Assembly: GCA_965228775.1 (NCBI GenBank)
Contig: OZ245840.1
Coordinates: 2,046,001 to 2,110,000, forward strand
Direction of reading: 5' to 3'
Length of the DNA: 64,000 nucleotides
Origin: JANQMY01 sp965228775
GTDB lineage: Bacteria; Pseudomonadota; Alphaproteobacteria; JANQMY01
Below the pieces are notes generated by a model. The model was not told the origin of the DNA, did not search any database, and was given only the letters and a program-made list of their open reading frames with translations. This document shows, piece after piece, positions 1 to 8,027 of the stretch. Each line of letters starts with the position of its first letter. Position 1 is the first letter of the stretch. A program made the position numbers and the translations under genes.

Positions 1-2
1 TC

Positions 3-2468
3 CTGCTCACCCCGGTTGTCATGCTCGTCTACACGGGCGTATACGCGTTTATCCTTGCACGGTCTTCGATCGACAGGGTGTTAGATCTTGTTTTGGGAGC
101 AATCGCGATCGGAGGCATCGCACTATGGGCAGTGCTGTCTGCCGACGTATCTCCCGAAACAAAAACGATCTTCTACTTCGCTCTGAAACTGTATCTCGTC
201 ATGTGGTACTTCGCGGTCTATACGCTGTTTTGGAGTTACACCGACACTTACTTCAATATCCAAGACGCTAAGCGGCTATTTCCACTTTTTGCGGCTTTCT
301 GTGCCCTTGGAACGTCCAGTGGCGCAGCGATCGTTCATTTTTTTGCGGACGTTCTGCCGATGCATTACTTTCTATTGATGTGGTCCGCAACGGCGATCGC
401 CACTATGCCCCTGGTTTGGATGATGCGCCGGCGGTGGACACAGATTCAAGAAAGTGAATTCGACCTCGTGGCCGGTGATTCCAAGACCCAGGGAAAACTG
501 TCCGTGGTCCTAAAGACGTTTCGTACGTCGAAATATACGAGAATTTACGCCCTCACTCTATTCGTCATTCTATTGATGACAAATCTGATCGAGTATCAGT
601 ACGCCACCGTGTTTGAATCGACCAGGAGCGAAGCCGAACTTGCCGAACTCTTCGGCGCCCTGTATGCGGCAGTCAATGTCTTTAATCTTTTCGTTTGTCT
701 GTTCGTCTTTAATCGTCTGGTATCTAGATTCAGTGTACGGAATGTCGCATTTATATTACCGATCGCCTATTTTCTCGTTTTCGGCTTCTTCTTCTTATAC
801 GGTGGGGAAGCAGCCGCAATTGCGGCTTTCTTTGCCTATCACGGCATTCTGACGTCAATCGAATACAACAATGAGAACCTCCTTTTCAATGCGGTTCCTT
901 CCACAGTCAAGAAGCAGCTCCGTGCGGTCATCGAAGGCATGTGTGAACCTTTGGCAAGTCTATTCGCGGGCGGGTTCCTGCTCTATGTGGCGCATTACAT
1001 AACGCCACGTGAGCTGTCGGGCATTGGTGTCATCATCGGTGTTGGACTGATTGTCATGGTGGTTCTGCTGCGCTATCGCTACCCCGCCGCCATGGCGGCA
1101 AATATGCGGCGCGGCTCCCTTCACTTCGGAGATCAATATCTTCGATCGCCGAGCTTCTCGGAGGAGGCCAAGGACCGACTTCGGGAGACGGCAAACAACC
1201 AAAACCTTGCGCTATCTGGTATAGCGAAATCATTGTTGGGCGAGTCCGAAGCGCCGCCCCCCAGGGAACGGTTACAACCAAACGCCAATCAACTGGGAGG
1301 CATACTTGACCGTGAGGATTCTTCCAAACGCAGCCAAACACTGAGCGCACTTTGTAACACGGCCACGCCGGAGGACATCCACCTCATTCCAGCCTTAACG
1401 TCAATTCTGCCCTATCTTGACCGGGCGGATCGGCACAAAGCGATCGCGCTCATCGGCAAGATCGGCGACACGGAAACGATACAAGACATTCTTGCGGCCT
1501 CCGGCTCGCTCGCCGCACGCGAGCGTCGGGCCATCGCCGCGATGCTCACCAGGTTGGGGGAGACCGCCATCCCCCGCCTCGCCAGTGCCTTACGCGATCG
1601 CCATTACAACTATCCCATACGGTCGATTGCCGCCTGCGCTCTTGCGGATCTGTCTTACGCACAATTTATTGCCCAAGCGGATCACCTTGTGACGGAAGAG
1701 CTCGCAGAGGCCCATCGACTGCGCCTAAATGCTGAAAGGCTGGAAGCAGAGCAGCATACCTCAAGCGCGGTGGCCATCTTGGCGCAAGCCCAGCATGAGC
1801 GTGTCGGAAGAGCCGTTGATTTCGTGCTCGAGCTTCTTGCCCTCAGCGGCAAGCTCCCGAATTTCGATTTGCTGATTGTTTCGTTGCACTCTGCAAACCC
1901 CAAAGTGCGGGCGAATGCATTCGAAGCGATAGAGAGTAGCGTTGACTATCAGACATATCGGTCCATCGACGCGCTTTTACGGCCTCGAAAGAAAACGAAC
2001 GTGGCGTCTCAAGAACACAAAGACGACATTACGCCGCTCATCGAACGGGCACTTGAAGTCGGTCATGGAATTGAGGCCGCCGCGGCCATGCAAATTCTGT
2101 ATGAGCGTCTTTCCACTGATCAATTTGTCCGAAAGGTAAAAGCTACCATTAGATCTGAAATGCCGAAGATCGCACACAGTCAGCTTTTAAAACTACTCGG
2201 TCTTCAGTTCGAGAACGAAGCTGGCGTCGTCTCAATCGTCGATTCACTGCGCAAAATGCCCAATTTCGCCGCATCGCCACTCGCCGCTCTGACAGATATG
2301 GCCGGATATGCGTGTTATGTGGCCCCAAGTGAACCGTCGATAAAGGGAGTAGCAGACGGCACATCTTTCTGGATCAAGCATTGCGATATCCGCGAGGTAG
2401 CATCGCGGCACTCCGAGTTAGCGTTGATCATGTTGCGTGTTCAGGATGAAACCAATGAAGCAGCTTAA
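3..2468 (+). CDS. ATP/ADP-translocase-like MFS transporter with HEAT repeats (5' partial)
   Basis: The frame is open to the left edge (it reads on through codons at 3-20), so the N-terminus is missing. The first ~350 visible residues are strongly hydrophobic, with about eight or nine membrane helices. The stretch FNIQDAKRLFPLFAAF followed by a small-residue LGTSSGAA motif is typical of the nucleotide transporter (NTT/TLC)-like branch of the major facilitator superfamily. After about residue 400 the protein is soluble and alpha-helical, with HEAT-like repeats (LSALCNTATPEDIHLIPALT, RHKAIALIGKIGDTETIQDI). Family relatives often carry a C-terminal cyclic-nucleotide-binding domain; here a domain of that kind is a separate gene two genes downstream. 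The stop overlaps the start of the next gene, so it heads or joins an operon of signalling proteins. Whether it moves nucleotides or acts as a sensor is unknown. Confidence 0.75.
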   Translation: MLTPVVMLVYTGVYAFILARSSIDRVLDLVLGAIAIGGIALWAVLSADVSPETKTIFYFALKLYLVMWYFAVYTLFWSYTDTYFNIQDAKRLFPLFAAFCALGTSSGAAIVHFFADVLPMHYFLLMWSATAIATMPLVWMMRRRWTQIQESEFDLVAGDSKTQGKLSVVLKTFRTSKYTRIYALTLFVILLMTNLIEYQYATVFESTRSEAELAELFGALYAAVNVFNLFVCLFVFNRLVSRFSVRNVAFILPIAYFLVFGFFFLYGGEAAAIAAFFAYHGILTSIEYNNENLLFNAVPSTVKKQLRAVIEGMCEPLASLFAGGFLLYVAHYITPRELSGIGVIIGVGLIVMVVLLRYRYPAAMAANMRRGSLHFGDQYLRSPSFSEEAKDRLRETANNQNLALSGIAKSLLGESEAPPPRERLQPNANQLGGILDREDSSKRSQTLSALCNTATPEDIHLIPALTSILPYLDRADRHKAIALIGKIGDTETIQDILAASGSLAARERRAIAAMLTRLGETAIPRLASALRDRHYNYPIRSIAACALADLSYAQFIAQADHLVTEELAEAHRLRLNAERLEAEQHTSSAVAILAQAQHERVGRAVDFVLELLALSGKLPNFDLLIVSLHSANPKVRANAFEAIESSVDYQTYRSIDALLRPRKKTNVASQEHKDDITPLIERALEVGHGIEAAAAMQILYERLSTDQFVRKVKATIRSEMPKIAHSQLLKLLGLQFENEAGVVSIVDSLRKMPNFAASPLAALTDMAGYACYVAPSEPSIKGVADGTSFWIKHCDIREVASRHSELALIMLRVQDETNEAA

Positions 2469-3726
2469 GACGATCGGCATTCAGGCCCTATTGCTACGCA
2501 CCTTCCTACCGGCTGTTCTCCTGGTTGCAATGGCGCTTGCGATCCTGGTCTATAACTTACAATACGCGGTGATTATGGATGGGTTTGACCGCAAGCTCAT
2601 GACAACAAGCGCCGTTACCGGTGCAATGATTGATCCCGCCGACCACGATTGGTTGATGCAAGAAGCACAATCCACCGAAGACCCGGTAAAGCTCGAACGC
2701 ACCGACCGCTACCTTCGAAACGTAGAGCCGATGCGCCACATCCGCGTCAAACTTGGTCTTACGTATCTTTATACACAAGCGCTCGGCGGCACTCAGGATA
2801 TCTTTTACATTTTGGACAGTTCGCTCGGAGACGAACATTCTCCAATCGGCTCTGAGGACGACTTGCCGGAAGAGACGATGGCGGGACTTCACCGGACCCA
2901 AATGAGGGGCGGCGTCTATATTTCACCGGTCGAGTACCAAAAACAATGGGGATTGCTCAAAACAGCCGCCGCACCTGTTTATGGTGAGGAGGGTGAAATC
3001 ACCTCCACCGCAGGCGCGGATGTCAACATATCCGTTATTCAAGTCGCGACCCAAAACGCGCTTTTTGCAAGCGCTATGATTGGCCTGATTTCAATTCTCG
3101 CTTGTCTTCTCGTTACTCTGCAGATAGTACGCCGGATCGCGCGGCCAATCGAGGTGCTGAAACAGGAAGCGTTGCGCATCGCGGCGGGTGATCATACGCC
3201 ACCGGCTCAAATCATCCGCCCACATGAAGCGATGGTTCTACGCAACTCGCTAGCCGCCGTCACCAGCCGTATTGTCGATGCATCGACGGAAAGACATAAA
3301 TCGGTCTCCCTTCGCCAAAGGAAGGCCAATGAGGAATGCTTGATCACATCTGTCGGTACCGAAAAACCGTTCGTCCGGCTGTATGATGATCGGAAACTGC
3401 TGATCATATGGATACCGACGGCTAAAGACAGTGCGGCCCGGGTATTGGCAAATCGCAGCATGGTTTTACTCCGCGACCAGATAGCCAAAAAACCTGAGCT
3501 GATGAACGACTGGGAGCTGCTGGCGGATCTGGAGCAAGGCGCCTGCATGCGCCTTGATCGCGAAGCCCAAACAATACGCGCCTTCGGCGGATCCATCACA
3601 CTACGGATTGTTGGGAAAGATATCATTCTCTCTAAGGATGAGGAAATCAACGTCGATACCGTTTCACGGGCTACACTCCGTGTGGGAGACGAAGAAATTG
3701 AGATTCTGGAGAACGTCACCGTATGA
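2455..3726 (+). CDS. membrane sensor with HAMP domain and degenerate SpoIIE/PP2C-like C-terminus
   Basis: Two membrane helices (around residues 8-32 and 200-222) bracket a ~165-residue extracytoplasmic region that resembles a Cache/CHASE sensor. A HAMP-type linker follows (RRIARPIEVLKQEALRIAAG). The last ~130 residues (KLLIIWIPTAKDSAARVLAN onward) have the hydrophobicity pattern of a SpoIIE-type PP2C phosphatase but lack the usual metal-binding Asp residues, so it may be non-catalytic. I chose the ATG at 2455 because AGGA lies 8-9 bases upstream; GTG 2437 and ATG 2446 are in frame too. It overlaps the transporter gene by 14 bases and the next gene by four (ATGA), so the cluster is translationally coupled. 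Assigning it to RsbU-like regulation of the T3SS is inference. Confidence 0.6.
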   Translation: MKQLKTIGIQALLLRTFLPAVLLVAMALAILVYNLQYAVIMDGFDRKLMTTSAVTGAMIDPADHDWLMQEAQSTEDPVKLERTDRYLRNVEPMRHIRVKLGLTYLYTQALGGTQDIFYILDSSLGDEHSPIGSEDDLPEETMAGLHRTQMRGGVYISPVEYQKQWGLLKTAAAPVYGEEGEITSTAGADVNISVIQVATQNALFASAMIGLISILACLLVTLQIVRRIARPIEVLKQEALRIAAGDHTPPAQIIRPHEAMVLRNSLAAVTSRIVDASTERHKSVSLRQRKANEECLITSVGTEKPFVRLYDDRKLLIIWIPTAKDSAARVLANRSMVLLRDQIAKKPELMNDWELLADLEQGACMRLDREAQTIRAFGGSITLRIVGKDIILSKDEEINVDTVSRATLRVGDEEIEILENVTV

Positions 3727-4106
3727 TCGATACGTCCATAATCGAAAACCTCTTTAAACTGAGTCGGATTAAACCATTCGATGAGCTGACTGAAAGCGAA
3801 CTGCTGATCGTCAGTCAGCACGTAAGATCGCGGTCCTACGGCGCCGGCGACCCGTTGATCAAAACGGGCGATGTTTCCGATCTACTTTTCATACGGACTG
3901 ACGGAGATATTTCAGATGGCGGAAACCAAACGCCAGATGTTTTCGATGCACCGTCAGTCTTATTCGGATCGCCTGTGCGCCGCGATTACGTAGCGGGCCC
4001 CGACGGGCTTCAAGTCCTTTGCCTATCGAAACCACATCTTTTCACAATCGCACGTGAATGTCCGGATTTCATAGTCGGATTAACCGAAGCGCTGAGGCAA
4101 TCATGA
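3723..4106 (+). CDS. cyclic-nucleotide-binding-like domain protein (127 aa)
   Basis: A stand-alone small protein whose whole length fits a cNMP-binding (CAP effector) fold: an N-terminal helix FKLSRIKPFDELTESELLIV, then HVRSRSYGAGDPLIKTGDVS, which is the typical beta-roll entry (..G..l...Gd.sd.lfi...G...). The phosphate-binding cassette RA motif is not obvious, so ligand binding is doubtful. There is no HTH, hence it is not a CRP-type transcription factor by itself. ATGA overlaps couple it to the genes on both sides. In related transporters this domain is fused behind the HEAT repeats. Here it may work in trans with the transporter-like protein or the two HAMP proteins. Confidence 0.65.
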   Translation: MIDTSIIENLFKLSRIKPFDELTESELLIVSQHVRSRSYGAGDPLIKTGDVSDLLFIRTDGDISDGGNQTPDVFDAPSVLFGSPVRRDYVAGPDGLQVLCLSKPHLFTIARECPDFIVGLTEALRQS

Positions 4107-5416
4107 AAACGCGTCTAATCACACTCGTATTTTCGGTCCCGCTGTTTATGGCGCTGGCCGGACTAAACGGCGCGCTGCTGTATTTTCAGGAAAGATCCGA
4201 ATCAGCCTCCGCGTTGCGCGAGCAGGCATTGAGCGCAGCGATTACAGCTGCGGAGTTCATGTCTTCGATGGAAGATCCAGCAAGTATCTTCAGCAACGAA
4301 TCACGGCTTCAGTCGATAGCTGCCGCCGCAAAACACATTAAGGATCTCGACGGGTTTTATTTCATAGACGGGAGCCGAAACGTATCCACCTTATCTTCCT
4401 CGTCTAATTCCTGGACGTTCGACGACCTTTACCGGCCCTCCGAGCCTACCGTCACTCAGACCACGGCGGATGAATCCACCCCGCCATATGTTATTGCATT
4501 GGCACCTGTAGGCATCGATTCTTTCGTCGCCGTACGCCTCAATGCGTCGCCAATGGTTGCGAAACTAGCAACGCTTAGGTCGCATATCCTTATTATTGTT
4601 TGTATCTCGGGAATTATCGGTGCACTGCTGGCGTGGTACGTTGCGCGCCGCATCGTGTCAGAGCTTGCCATGAATCAGCAAGCAATAACGGCCCTTGAAG
4701 CGGGCCAAACTGCTGAGATATCCACAGCAGACAACATATTCGCCATACGCGAAGCGAGCGAACTTGCGGACGCCGTCCGTCTAATGGAGGCAAGCCAACG
4801 CGCCGCAGCTAATCGCCTGAACCTTGAGACAGCTCATCAGGACAGAGAACGCACGCATGACGGATCCATCGTCACATACCGTGAAACCGTTTTCGGGCCG
4901 ATGTCGAAGAATATTGTGGGAGCGGACATTGCCGTTCGCCTCATTGGGGACGCAACAGCCGGATGCTTCTTCGTGGTTCGTTCTACGAAAGATCGGGCCG
5001 TTGTCGTCACAGGCCTGTGTGACGCCGATGGGTCGGCCAACGCCCTTGCATTGGCCCTTGCCGCACGCCGATACTTGGAAAACAACCTTCTTAATAATGA
5101 CATTGACGACTGTCTGAAGCTTGCCCGGACTGCATTTAACATCAAGGAACTAGAATACATTGAATGGCGCGCCGATAAGCCAGTGACCTCGGGTGGGTAC
5201 CTAATCGCAATTACTGACTTTGAAAAACGACAAAAGGCGGAGCACTTTTTTGCCGCCGATCCGAAAGCGACGCCAGCGGACATTTTGGACGGCATCGAAA
5301 CCTTGATAAGACCCACGGGAGTATTCGCCGCGATTAGGCACGCTGACACTAGATCACAAGACGACCACCCCGAAGGAGAAGACAACGGTTCCGTTCGTTC
5401 ACTCCCTTTGAACTAA
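4103..5416 (+). CDS. membrane HAMP protein with partly degenerate SpoIIE/PP2C-like phosphatase domain (RsbU-like)
   Basis: The start at 4103 (ATGA overlap with the upstream stop) gives MKTRLITLVFSVPLFMALAG, a membrane anchor. A ~130-residue extracytoplasmic part precedes a second helix (ILIIVCISGIIGALLAWYVA) and a HAMP-like segment. The C-terminal ~200 residues line up with SpoIIE-type serine phosphatases: VVVTGLCDADGSANALALAL sits where gDvsGHGvpAAL is expected, GGYLIAITDFEK where the yTDG motif lies, and TGVFAAIRHAD where DDitlvvlR ends the domain. Some acidic metal ligands are kept (GD, CD, TD) and others are lost. In Bordetella (BtrU) and Chlamydia (RsbU) such phosphatases act on a STAS antagonist; an RsbV-like STAS protein is encoded at 33.6-34.0 kb. 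Catalytic activity here is uncertain. Confidence 0.6.
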   Translation: MKTRLITLVFSVPLFMALAGLNGALLYFQERSESASALREQALSAAITAAEFMSSMEDPASIFSNESRLQSIAAAAKHIKDLDGFYFIDGSRNVSTLSSSSNSWTFDDLYRPSEPTVTQTTADESTPPYVIALAPVGIDSFVAVRLNASPMVAKLATLRSHILIIVCISGIIGALLAWYVARRIVSELAMNQQAITALEAGQTAEISTADNIFAIREASELADAVRLMEASQRAAANRLNLETAHQDRERTHDGSIVTYRETVFGPMSKNIVGADIAVRLIGDATAGCFFVVRSTKDRAVVVTGLCDADGSANALALALAARRYLENNLLNNDIDDCLKLARTAFNIKELEYIEWRADKPVTSGGYLIAITDFEKRQKAEHFFAADPKATPADILDGIETLIRPTGVFAAIRHADTRSQDDHPEGEDNGSVRSLPLN

Positions 5417-5802
5417 ATTGCCGGGTCGCATCTCTCGCGCGTTCTCGGAGCGTTCCACAACGTTCTACACGCTGTTTGTCAATCCTTATTGCCAAGAGAT
5501 TGATCTGCGTTGCCCGAGAGTCTCGCCAAGAAATCTTCCAAACCTCTGCCCACGCATTACATTAGGTCAAAAACTTCCCACGACGTTACACGACAATCTC
5601 ATCGGCGATAGTTTCAAGAACATTTGTGTAAATCAGTACAAAGACAGCTGGCTGATTACCTGTGAAAAACTCTCATTTTTTTGCCACTTCTCACAAGTCT
5701 TTAACCGTTTACGTAAAGAATTACCACTGGACGTACAGCATTAGCGGGTCGGGCAAAAATACTACGTATACTGATAAAAATCAGATCACAGGAGGCCTTT
5801 TA
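5417..5802. other. 386-bp intergenic region
   Basis: No convincing gene. A short frame with no ribosome-binding site crosses it. On the minus strand it holds one copy of the 38-bp T3SS-type promoter element (5488-5525). It must also contain the promoter of the SET-domain gene, because that gene has its own strong Shine-Dalgarno sequence and lies 386 bases after the previous stop. I see no clear terminator. Confidence 0.5.
5488..5525 (-). promoter_or_regulatory. copy of the 38-bp T3SS regulon promoter element (antisense orientation)
   Basis: Read on the minus strand: CGAGACTCTCGGGCAAC, then 16 bases, then GCAAT. This keeps the spacing of the other copies exactly. It points leftward into the end of the phosphatase-like gene, for which it would be antisense. 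Either it drives an antisense transcript or it is a remnant or chance match. Confidence 0.4.
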
Positions 5803-6279
5803 ATGTTTGAAAAATTCCCAACTGCGGCCATTGTCGACATTGATACACATGAAAAACTAGAAGTCTGCGAAATCGATAGCGTTGGACTTGGTGTTCGTGC
5901 TCTTTCCAACTTCTCCAAAGGTACCGTACTTGACCGGTTCACCGGTGAGATAAGCCGAACACTTAGACAACACAGCCTTCAGGTTGGCGAGGACCTTCAC
6001 ATTTCCGGCACACGGTATGTCGGATACCTAACACACGGCTGTGACCCGAACGCTTGGCTTGATATGAATGAGTTTAAGTTGATTGCACGGCGACGTATCA
6101 AAGCGGGCGAATTACTTACCATCGACTACGCCGCCACCGAAGACCGGCTTTTTGCACAATTTGCCTGTGTTTGCGGAGCCGGAAACTGCCGCCGCTGGAT
6201 TACCGGCCGCAAGGAAACAATCAGTACCGCCGGCATTGACTTCATGGCAACGCAATCCGCCGGTAAGGCTCGCGCATGA
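5803..6279 (+). CDS. SET-domain lysine methyltransferase-like protein (158 aa)
   Basis: Predicted S-adenosylmethionine-dependent lysine methyltransferase. The whole protein is a SET domain. The GLGVRALSNFSKGTVL stretch fits the SET N-terminal strands. THGCDPNAWLDMNEFKLIA corresponds to the NHSCxPN.. motif with H replaced by G and S by C. IKAGELLTIDYAATEDRL holds the GEELTxDY signature, and CVCGAGNCRRWI is a post-SET CxC...C zinc motif. The start is fixed by AGGAGG ending 7 bases before the ATG at 5803; the longer upstream frame has no such signal. It overlaps the PLP decarboxylase by ATGA, so the pair is coupled. SET proteins of host-associated bacteria (Chlamydia NUE, Legionella RomA) methylate host histones. 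A metabolic role with the decarboxylase is the alternative. Confidence 0.85.
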   Translation: MFEKFPTAAIVDIDTHEKLEVCEIDSVGLGVRALSNFSKGTVLDRFTGEISRTLRQHSLQVGEDLHISGTRYVGYLTHGCDPNAWLDMNEFKLIARRRIKAGELLTIDYAATEDRLFAQFACVCGAGNCRRWITGRKETISTAGIDFMATQSAGKARA

Positions 6280-7502
6280 CGGCGCTCGCAGAGATAAACC
6301 CGGACCGGATGTGGTGGGAACGCGGTGACCTTTGTTACAAACAAGGGCACCTTTGTTTTGCCGGTCATGATATCAGCGCCATGGCCGCCAAAGCCAGCAG
6401 CCCACTGTATGTCTATTCAACCGCACGCGTGATGGCCAATCTCGAGCGTATCCTCGCGGCCCTCTCCCGAACCGGACGAAAACATCGCGTCCACTACGCG
6501 ATGAAGGCCAATCGCCATGAAGCTCTACTCAAAATGTTGGCTCAGTCCGGCCGTTGCGGCGTGGATATTTGCTCTCCTAACGAGCTCGATCATGCCCTGG
6601 ATTGCGGCTTCAGACCATCAGACATGAGTTTCACGGGTGTGGCTGTTTCAAATCGCGACTTGGAACGTCTACTTGCCCACGACAGCCTGACAGTCAATTG
6701 TGATACGGTCGGCATGATCCGGCGTGTTGGACAACAGGCACCGGGCCGGGACATCGGTATCCGTATCAACCCATCTTTGGGCGTGGGCTATGGAGATGAT
6801 GAGCGGCTGACCTATGCCGGCTCAAAAACATCCAAATTTGGTATCTATCGCAAGCAGTGGGAAGAAGCTCTTGTCGCTGCATCCGTACACAATCTTAAAG
6901 TCACGAATTTGCATTTCCATGTTGGATGCGGCTACTTGACCACCCAGTTGGAGAGCTGGGAGGCGGCTCTTTGTGCTGCCCTCGATTTCGCGGCCAGTCT
7001 TCCGGATATCCGCACAATAAATATCGGTGGAGGTCTCGGATTGCCGCACAGGCCGACCGACAGGTCACTCGATTTAGGACGCTGGGCCTCTATTCTTCGT
7101 CGCCGCTTTGATGGTCTTGATGTGACCATTGCCGTCGAGCCCGGCGACTACCTTGTGAAGGACGCAGGGTTACTTGTTCTTTGCGTAACGGACATAGAAC
7201 AGAAATCGGATACGCAGTTCGTTTTTGTCGATGGCGGCTTCAACCTGCATCCAGAGCCAGCCTTCTACGGCTTGCCTTGCGAACCAGCGGCTTGCCTCCG
7301 GCGCGACCAGCACAGTTCGGACTGGAGCACGGTAACCATCGCAGGAAACATTAACGAAACGCAAGACTTGTGGATGGAAAGTGCTTTGATGCCGCCGCTT
7401 GCCGAAGGCGATTATATCGCATTCCTCAATGCTGGCGGATACGGCGCCTCTATGAGCTCCAACCACTGCATGCGCGGAACGTTTGAAGAGGTATTGATTT
7501 AA
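6276..7502 (+). CDS. group IV PLP-dependent decarboxylase (DapDC/Orn/Arg decarboxylase family)
   Basis: A 408-aa alanine-racemase-fold decarboxylase. RVHYAMKANRHE contains the Schiff-base lysine (K77). Other family marks are CGVDICSPNELDHALDCGF, LHFHVGCGY, the phosphate-binding NIGGGLGLPH, and EPGDYLVKDAG. In the C-terminal half the usual GPxCxSxD active-site motif is replaced by AGNINETQDLW, which lacks the cysteine, so the substrate is probably not diaminopimelate or ornithine. A lysA gene for lysine biosynthesis would not be expected here. Coupling to the SET protein suggests the two act together, perhaps on the same amino acid or amine; that is inference. Confidence 0.8.
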   Translation: MTALAEINPDRMWWERGDLCYKQGHLCFAGHDISAMAAKASSPLYVYSTARVMANLERILAALSRTGRKHRVHYAMKANRHEALLKMLAQSGRCGVDICSPNELDHALDCGFRPSDMSFTGVAVSNRDLERLLAHDSLTVNCDTVGMIRRVGQQAPGRDIGIRINPSLGVGYGDDERLTYAGSKTSKFGIYRKQWEEALVAASVHNLKVTNLHFHVGCGYLTTQLESWEAALCAALDFAASLPDIRTINIGGGLGLPHRPTDRSLDLGRWASILRRRFDGLDVTIAVEPGDYLVKDAGLLVLCVTDIEQKSDTQFVFVDGGFNLHPEPAFYGLPCEPAACLRRDQHSSDWSTVTIAGNINETQDLWMESALMPPLAEGDYIAFLNAGGYGASMSSNHCMRGTFEEVLI

Positions 7503-7568
7503 ACCCGGCCATAAATCCTTGCAGCATTGTTCGGCTGTAAGAGGGTCACAGCAGCATATGGAATTCAC

Positions 7569-8027
7569 GTGGATACGTGCCCGCAAACTTTGATTATAAC
7601 GAACGATATCGCCGAGATCACGCGCACTGCTGATTTCATCGAAAACTATTGCATGGCTCAAGGCGCGGCGATGGACGTTGTGTTCAAAATCAACCTCGCC
7701 GTGGAAGAAGCGCTGGTGAATACAATCACGCACGGATTCACTGGTGACGCATGTCACGAAATTGTTCTGGAAATCAACGCCGAAAATGGGATGATTGTTC
7801 TTACGATTGTCGATGACGCGGTTGCCTTCGACCCGCTCGCGGCCCCTATGCCGGATGTGGACTCGTCAGCTGACGAACGCGATGTCGGTGGCCTCGGCGT
7901 CTTTCTGATGCGAACCACAATGGACGATGTGCAGTACGCCCGTGAAGGCCGGACAAACAAACTGACACTAAGAAAGTCGTTTCAAGACACGCCCCTCGAG
8001 ACGGACGCACGAGAACCGGCGGCTTAA
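7569..8027 (+). CDS. RsbW/BtrW-like anti-sigma serine kinase (HATPase_c)
   Basis: A GHKL ATPase of the anti-sigma-factor type. The N-box is EEALVNTITHGF, the G1 box VDDAVAFDP and the G2 box VGGLGVFLMRTTMDDV, followed by KLTLRKSF. This is the typical short RsbW/SpoIIAB architecture (about 150 aa, no sensor domain). The start is uncertain: I use GTG 7569 preceded by GGAA; an in-frame TTG lies at 7527. In Bordetella the BtrW kinase, BtrV STAS protein and BtrU phosphatase control the T3SS, and Chlamydia has RsbW/V/U. The candidate antagonist here is the STAS protein at 33616-33960, and the candidate phosphatases lie at 2.4-5.4 kb. The stop overlaps that of the convergent methyltransferase gene. 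Confidence 0.85.
   Translation: MDTCPQTLIITNDIAEITRTADFIENYCMAQGAAMDVVFKINLAVEEALVNTITHGFTGDACHEIVLEINAENGMIVLTIVDDAVAFDPLAAPMPDVDSSADERDVGGLGVFLMRTTMDDVQYAREGRTNKLTLRKSFQDTPLETDAREPAA

Noticed and set aside
5418..5744. 108-codon plus-strand frame after the signalling operon
   Set aside because: Poor start signal, unusual composition, and it overlaps the antisense promoter element; the SET gene's own start is downstream.
6276..7502. Reading the PLP enzyme as lysA (diaminopimelate decarboxylase)
   Set aside because: The C-terminal active-site GPxCxSxD motif is replaced, and the SET-gene coupling does not fit lysine biosynthesis.
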